DNA of 64,000 bases from Oceaniradius stylonematis (GTDB lineage: Bacteria > Pseudomonadota > Alphaproteobacteria > Rhizobiales > Rhizobiaceae), in contig NZ_QFWV02000002.1 of assembly GCF_003149475.2 (NCBI RefSeq), positions 233,949-297,948 of the forward strand, read 5' to 3'. Position numbers and translations under genes: made by a program. The notes under the pieces are model-generated. The model did no database searches. It was not told where the DNA came from and saw nothing but the letters and a program-made list of their open reading frames with translations. Numbering within the stretch: the first letter of the stretch is position 1; every line of letters begins with the position of its first letter. This document shows, one piece after another, positions 59,894-64,000 of the stretch.

Positions 59894-60304
59894 TCAACCC
59901 GCCGCCGCGACCACCGTGCCCTGCGCCAGCGCGCACAGGCGCTCGCCCCTGTCGTCGATGGAGAAGATTTCGCAACTGCACACGGCTTGGCGCCGGCCGA
60001 CCCCGCGCGCGGTGGCGCGGGCGATCAGGCGCGTGCCCCTGGCGGGCCGCACATAGTTGATCTTGAATTCCGACGTCAGCGCGTCGGTCCCGAGCCCCAG
60101 CCCGCCGGCAAAGGTGATCGCATTGTCGGCCAGATATGAGATCAGCCCGCCATGGGCAAAACCGTGCTGCTGGCGCAACGCGTCGCGCATTTCGACGGCG
60201 ATCTCCGCACGGCCCTTGCCGGCGGCGACCAGTTCGGCGCCGATCAACTGCGTGAACGGTTGGGCCGCGAAGATATCGGCGGCAAAGGCATGCGTCTCGT
60301 CCAT
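59894..60304 (-). CDS. PaaI-family thioesterase (hotdog fold)
   Basis: 136 residues. The hotdog core and active site are visible: RQQHGFAHGGLISYLADNAI, with the His-Gly-Gly of PaaI-type thioesterases, followed by LTSEFKINYVRPARGTRLIA. It hydrolyses acyl-CoA thioesters; the acyl group is unknown. The start at 60304 (MDETHAFAAD) is used; the open frame runs on upstream but that part is a shadow of the adjacent gene. It is 10 bases downstream of the sterol-desaturase homologue on the same strand. Confidence 0.87.
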   Translation of the reverse strand: MDETHAFAADIFAAQPFTQLIGAELVAAGKGRAEIAVEMRDALRQQHGFAHGGLISYLADNAITFAGGLGLGTDALTSEFKINYVRPARGTRLIARATARGVGRRQAVCSCEIFSIDDRGERLCALAQGTVVAAAG

Positions 60305-60314
60305 CGGATCGGCC

Positions 60315-61319
60315 TTACTCGGCCGGGCTGCGCAAGCCGGACGCGGTGTCGGCCGGCGCGTCGCCCGGAGCCGGCGGCAGGCCCGGCATGCCTGCCTGAT
60401 CGGGATGGCGGCGCACATAGTCCGCCTTGATCTTGGTCGTGTCGTCGCGGCTTCCGTCATGGCTCCAGCCGGGCGGCATGACCAGATAGAAGAACCGCTC
60501 CTTCAAGGTCAGGCCGGGCCGCGCCGCATCGGCGAACATCGCCCACCATTCGTGAAACGCCACCTTGATCGGGTTGAACGTGCCGATGTTCCGCACAAGC
60601 CCGTAGCGCGGCATGTCCTCGTCCAGTTCGGGCACGAAGGTGCCGAACATGCGGTCCCAGATGATCAGCGTGCCGGCATAGTTCGCGTCGAGATAGCGCG
60701 GGTTCGTCGCATGGTGCACGCGATGGTGCGAGGGCGTGTTGAACACCGCCTCGATCGGCTTCCACATCTTGCCGATCGCCTCGGTGTGGATCCAGAACTG
60801 GTAGACGAGGTTCAGCCCGCCCACAAAGGCGATCATCACCGGATGGAAGCCGATCAGCACCAGCGGAATGCGCAGGATGAACATGCCGGTGAAGGTGCCG
60901 GTCCAGCTTTGGCGCAGCGCGGTGGTCAGGTTGTAGTGCTGCGAGGAATGATGGTTGACGTGCTCGGCCCAGACCCAGCGCGAGCGGTGCGCGATGCGGT
61001 GATACCAGTAGTAGCGCAGATCATCGAGGATGAAACACAGAAGCACCGCCCACCAGGAAAAGCCGAAATCGTAGACCGCGAACTGCCAGGCCCACATCAA
61101 AACGCCAAACGCGATGAAGCCGAGTAGCAGCCCGGCGACGACATTGCCGGTGCCCATCAGAAGCGAAGTCAGCGTGTCGCGCGTTTCGAACCCGGCCTTA
61201 CGCTCGTCGCGGAAGCGCTTGATCAGGTAGAGTTCGACGATGATGGCGATGATGAAAAACGGGATCGCCACCTGCGTGACATCGGGATAGTTGGGGATCA
61301 GCGCATCGAGATCCATCAC
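60315..61319 (-). CDS. Fatty acid hydroxylase/sterol desaturase family protein
   Basis: 334 residues with about four to six membrane helices. The di-iron histidine motifs are present in order: YYWYHRIAHRSRWVW, EHVNHHSSQHYN and PSHHRVHHATNPR. The family oxidises sterols or hydroxylates fatty acyl chains; the bacterial substrate here is unknown. It overlaps the upstream gene by four bases (ATGA). A Pro/Asp-rich tail of about 45 residues follows the catalytic region. Confidence 0.9.
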   Translation of the reverse strand: MMDLDALIPNYPDVTQVAIPFFIIAIIVELYLIKRFRDERKAGFETRDTLTSLLMGTGNVVAGLLLGFIAFGVLMWAWQFAVYDFGFSWWAVLLCFILDDLRYYWYHRIAHRSRWVWAEHVNHHSSQHYNLTTALRQSWTGTFTGMFILRIPLVLIGFHPVMIAFVGGLNLVYQFWIHTEAIGKMWKPIEAVFNTPSHHRVHHATNPRYLDANYAGTLIIWDRMFGTFVPELDEDMPRYGLVRNIGTFNPIKVAFHEWWAMFADAARPGLTLKERFFYLVMPPGWSHDGSRDDTTKIKADYVRRHPDQAGMPGLPPAPGDAPADTASGLRSPAE

Positions 61320-61750
61320 GCGGCCTCCGACAGGGAAATCGCATCAAGGCCGAGCGCCGCAACGGCCGTGTCGCGTTCTTCGCGCGAGGCGAACGCGATG
61401 ACGATGCGCGGCAGCGTCATCTCATGGGCGTCGAACGCCAGCGATGCCTCGTCCTTCATGCTGATCATGGTGCCGAATTCTTCCCTTTTGTAGTGCCGCG
61501 TCAGCGATTTGGAGCCGACCGTGTGCACCAGCCCGAGACTGCCGTCGGCCAACAGCAGCAGCGCCTCATAGCCGTCCGCCGATTCAAAACAGCGCGCGAC
61601 GTCCGCATCGGGAAAGTCGATCCGGAACCGTTCGGCCACCCGGCCGGCGCTGCCCAGCGGCACCCGCTGCGACCCGCCGCTCAGATGCACGAGCAGCACG
61701 ATCAGACCGATGCCGAAGCCGACGATGGCGACCAGAAGCGGCAGGCTCAT
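61316..61750 (-). CDS. Small membrane-anchored protein upstream of the sterol desaturase homologue
   Basis: 144 residues. One N-terminal membrane helix (LLVAIVGFGIGLIVLLVHL) is followed by a cytoplasmic or periplasmic domain of about 115 residues with no recognised family (FRIDFPDADVARCFESADGY, REEFGTMISMKDEASLAF). The ribosome site GGAGGAGCGCC is excellent, and the stop overlaps the next start (ATGA), so the two proteins are made together and may work together. Confidence 0.68.
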   Translation of the reverse strand: MSLPLLVAIVGFGIGLIVLLVHLSGGSQRVPLGSAGRVAERFRIDFPDADVARCFESADGYEALLLLADGSLGLVHTVGSKSLTRHYKREEFGTMISMKDEASLAFDAHEMTLPRIVIAFASREERDTAVAALGLDAISLSEAA

Positions 61751-61817
61751 GGCGCTCCTCCCCAAGAACCGGGTCAGACTAGCGGTTTTGACGTAAACGT
61801 CAAAGGAAGATTGGCGA

Positions 61818-62657
61818 TCAGAAGCCGAGCGCCTGCCGCGTCATCCGCCATTGCACGGTGACGGGCGAAAGGCGCACGGGCTCGGCGCGGGCCGATCCAC
61901 CCGCCTTTGCCGCCTTGGTGAACACCGCATCGGCAACGCCCAGCACGGCGAACGGCGCGCGCAGGCCCTTGGGCACGTCCGCAAGCGCTTCGCGCGCCTT
62001 GGCCAGATGCTCGCGCCCGAGCGCGACAAAGGCGGTGATCGCGGTGGCAAAGGCCGCATCGTCGTCCTCGGCCAGCCAGTGGCCGGCATCGGTGCCCGCC
62101 GCGGCCAGCAGATCGGCGGGCAGGAACACCTGTCCGCGCGCCCGGTGCTGCGGCATCTGCCGGATCAGCGTGGCGATCCCGTAGGCAACGCCCGCATGGC
62201 CGGCCGCGTCCGCCGTCGGCGGGGTCTGCCCGCCATTGACGATCTGACAGGCCATCTGGATCAGCATGGAGGCCGTCTCACCCAGATAGCCCTCAAGGTC
62301 GGTGCGCGTCGGCATGGGATCGTCATAAAGATCGAAAATGCGCGCTTCGAGCAGATTGTCGAAGGCGCTCGCCGGCAGGTCCTGCGCGGCGATCACATCG
62401 AGCAGCGCGGCGGCGAGCGGGTTCTGCCGCGCCTCCTCGGCCCGGGCGCCGGCGATCACGTCGCGCCACCATTGCAGGCGGATTTCCCCGGGCAGGGGTT
62501 CGGAGACCAGATCGCGCAGCCGCGCCGTCTCCGCATTGAACAGGAACAAAGTCGCCAGCGCCGCGCGCCTGTCCTCGGGCGCGAACAGCACCGACAGGTA
62601 CCGCTCACGGTCCGCCTCGCGCAACTGGTTCAGAAGATCGCCGGAGGTGTCGTCCAT
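61818..62657 (-). CDS. Squalene/phytoene synthase-like protein, NDUFAF6-like
   Basis: 279 residues of the class I trans-isoprenyl synthase (SQS_PSY) fold. It lacks the first Asp-rich catalytic motif: the equivalent segment reads FLFNAETARLRDLVSEP followed by GEIRLQWWRDVI, which is instead the pattern of NDUFAF6-type homologues involved in respiratory complex I assembly. It is therefore probably not an active squalene or phytoene synthase. The second region is YLGETASMLIQMAC. The start at 62657 (MDDTSGDLLNQL) is preferred over longer in-frame starts. No carotenoid or hopanoid genes are adjacent. Confidence 0.82.
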   Translation of the reverse strand: MDDTSGDLLNQLREADRERYLSVLFAPEDRRAALATLFLFNAETARLRDLVSEPLPGEIRLQWWRDVIAGARAEEARQNPLAAALLDVIAAQDLPASAFDNLLEARIFDLYDDPMPTRTDLEGYLGETASMLIQMACQIVNGGQTPPTADAAGHAGVAYGIATLIRQMPQHRARGQVFLPADLLAAAGTDAGHWLAEDDDAAFATAITAFVALGREHLAKAREALADVPKGLRAPFAVLGVADAVFTKAAKAGGSARAEPVRLSPVTVQWRMTRQALGF

Positions 62658-62792
62658 GGGAGCCGATATGGCACCGGCGGGCCGGGTTGGCCAGTGGAGT
62701 TGGCGAGGCAGCGTGCGCACGCGATGATTTGTGCTCACCGGCTGCCGCCCTTAGAGTGCTCTGGTCGTGGCGCCGTAGACGGGATGGGACAG

Positions 62793-63707
62793 ATGAAGCG
62801 GCTTCTCCCTCACCAGACAGATCAGCGCTTTCTCGTCTTCGCGGCGACCGGAACGGATTTGATCTTCAACAGGGGTGTCGAACTGCCCGGGTTCGCGTCA
62901 TTCCCGCTGGTTGAAGACGCAACAGTGCAGCCGATCATCGTCGACCAGATGCGCGATCTGACGAAGGTGGCGGCCGATTTCGAACTGGGATGCATCATCG
63001 ACACGCCGACCTGGATGGCGAACCGCGACCGCGCGGCACCGCTGGGCTACGATTCAAACCAGCTGGCGGTATTGAACCGGACGGCAGTGGACCTGATGTG
63101 CGGCCTGCGGACGGAAGCGGCGCGCGATGACGTATTGGTGGCGCTGTGTATCGGGCCCGCCCGCGATGCCTATGCCAAAACCAAGCCCATGACCGTGGCG
63201 GACGCGCGCGCCTATCATGCCGTTCAGATCGGCTCGGTCGCCGATGCGGGTGTCGATCTGGTCAACGCCTATACCTTCAATCACGTCGAGGAGGCGGCGG
63301 GCGCCGTGCTGGCCGCCAGGGATTGCGGGGTGCCGATCGCCGTCTCGTTCGTTGTGGAGACCGATGGGTGCCTCGACAATGGCACTGGCCTGAAAGACGC
63401 AATTGACCAGGTCGACGCGCTCACCGAGCAAGCCGCAGCATACTTTATGGTCAACTGCGCCCATCCCGATCATTTCAGCCATGTGCTGACGGGTCATGCT
63501 CGGTTGAGGGGCATTGTCGTCAACGCCTCGCGGTGCAGCCATGCTGAACTGGATGAAGCAACCGAACTGGATGACGGCGATCCGGTGGAATTGGGCGCCG
63601 AGGTCGCACGGCTCTTACACGCACACCCAGCGCTCTCGATAGCTGGTGGCTGCTGCGGGTCCGACTTCCGGCACATGCGGGAGATCGCGTCGCGCATAAG
63701 AGCCTGA
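62793..63707 (+). CDS. Homocysteine S-methyltransferase family protein
   Basis: 304 residues with the zinc-methyltransferase barrel: VFAATGTDLIFNRGVELPGF, the Zn-Cys segments YFMVNCAHPDHF and SIAGGCCGSDFRHMREIA. The normal acceptors are homocysteine or related thiols; the methyl donor (SAM, S-methylmethionine or betaine) is not predictable. The start is taken at ATG 62793, with an ATG at 62784 as alternative. The open frame begins far upstream but that is a shadow. Head-to-head with the squalene-synthase-like gene. Confidence 0.85.
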   Translation: MKRLLPHQTDQRFLVFAATGTDLIFNRGVELPGFASFPLVEDATVQPIIVDQMRDLTKVAADFELGCIIDTPTWMANRDRAAPLGYDSNQLAVLNRTAVDLMCGLRTEAARDDVLVALCIGPARDAYAKTKPMTVADARAYHAVQIGSVADAGVDLVNAYTFNHVEEAAGAVLAARDCGVPIAVSFVVETDGCLDNGTGLKDAIDQVDALTEQAAAYFMVNCAHPDHFSHVLTGHARLRGIVVNASRCSHAELDEATELDDGDPVELGAEVARLLHAHPALSIAGGCCGSDFRHMREIASRIRA

Positions 63708-63723
63708 CGTCAATGACCTTCAG

Positions 63724-64000
63724 TTACCCCGGCTCATCGTCCATCATCTCGAAGCTCAGCCCCGCATGTTCGGTGATCCGGTCGCGCAGAAGCGGGCCCA
63801 TCGCCGCCGCCGGGGTCCAGAAGCCGCCGCCGACCGCGATCCTGTCCGCATCCTCGGCCAGGCACAGGGCGGCTTCGGTCAGCATCAGCGTCGTCGACCG
63901 CACGCCCGGATCGCCCTGCGCCGTGATGCGTGCCTTCAGGATGGTGCCATCGGGCATCTCGCCCACCATGACCATTTCATAGGAGCCGGTTTCACGGACT
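63724..64000 (-). CDS. Saccharopine dehydrogenase-like / trans-acting enoyl reductase family (partial)
   Basis: Only the C-terminal 91 residues are in the window; the frame stays open across the right edge. The visible part, ARITAQGDPGVRSTTLMLTE followed by AALCLAEDADRIAVGGGFWT and MGPLLRDRITEHAGLSFEM, matches from memory the C-terminal domain of saccharopine-dehydrogenase-like proteins. Members include trans-acting enoyl reductases; which applies cannot be said. It converges on the homocysteine methyltransferase with a 16-base gap. Confidence 0.7.
   Translation of the reverse strand, partial: VRETGSYEMVMVGEMPDGTILKARITAQGDPGVRSTTLMLTEAALCLAEDADRIAVGGGFWTPAAAMGPLLRDRITEHAGLSFEMMDDEPG

Noticed and set aside
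61851-63707. 618-residue frame extending the homocysteine methyltransferase upstream
   Set aside because: The first 314 residues overlap the squalene-synthase-like gene on the other strand and have no domain.

Overview
The window is a gene-dense, GC-rich (mid-60s % by eye, not computed) stretch of an alphaproteobacterial chromosome, most likely from the order Hyphomicrobiales (Rhizobiales). The evidence is gene order and family signatures: eno next to an FtsB-like gene and kdsA; ppiD-trpD-trpC-moaC-moeA; gyrA/marC/ssb/uvrA; an alphaproteobacterial-type SOS box (GTTC-N7-GTTC) between ssb and uvrA; tandem DUF1127 genes; and a rhizobial-type intergenic repeat after lipB. No prophage, insertion sequence, integrase, CRISPR array or rRNA was seen. 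Most of the window is conserved core chromosome. The accessory parts are one AT-rich gene, one dlt-like operon and a parDE module.

Layout. 1-5 kb: ftsB (cut by the window edge), eno, kdsA, a VOC protein, a secreted DUF4864 protein and ccdA. 5-9 kb: tRNA-Lys, katG/oxyR (divergent peroxide response) and cspA. 9-14 kb: a PAS-GGDEF-EAL protein, pyrG, secG and tpiA. 14-20 kb: the ppiD-trpDC-moaC-moeA operon. 20-28 kb: a LysE exporter, gyrA, marC, a small secreted protein, ssb and uvrA. 28.4-30.2 kb: an AT-rich membrane protein resembling DUF3422. 30.2-31.0 kb: a DUF72 protein. 31.0-38.0 kb: the dlt-like operon. 38.2-39.8 kb: a Cys-rich protein, bfd and bfr. 39.8-45.6 kb: tRNA-Thr, a VOC protein, lipB, pccA, a DMT transporter and a protein with an internal duplication. 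45.7-50.6 kb: a TPR-methyltransferase, split mnmC-like genes, an FeS-type photolyase and an SDR. 50.7-55.1 kb: tig, tRNA-Leu, GDYXXLXY and DUF2157 proteins and two DUF1127 genes. 55.1-64 kb: trmFO, a secreted protein, a redoxin, parDE, an Old Yellow Enzyme homologue, a thioesterase, a fatty acid hydroxylase/sterol desaturase homologue, a squalene-synthase-like protein, a homocysteine methyltransferase and a fragment of a saccharopine-dehydrogenase-like gene.

The most interesting region is 31,046-38,011 (minus strand). It encodes, in transcription order, a multipass membrane protein, an AMP-forming ligase, a second ligase fused to an acyl-carrier domain, a 44-residue single-TM protein, an MBOAT O-acyltransferase (DltB-like), a 45-residue single-TM protein ending in F-R-Y-A-R-Y, and a membrane-anchored SGNH protein (DltD-like). 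Both microproteins are too short for ordinary gene calling. The 45-residue one has the features of DltX: small size, one TM helix and a C-terminal FxYxx(F/Y) motif. I infer a Gram-negative envelope acylation relay (ligase to carrier to MBOAT to DltX-like tyrosine to SGNH protein) with unknown acyl group and acceptor.

Other regulatory structure seen directly: the SOS box; a palindromic operator overlapping the parDE promoter; an inverted repeat upstream of the DUF1127 pair; five intrinsic terminators; sigma70-like promoters before all three tRNAs; and divergent start codons that share a base between mnmD and its FAD-oxidoreductase partner.
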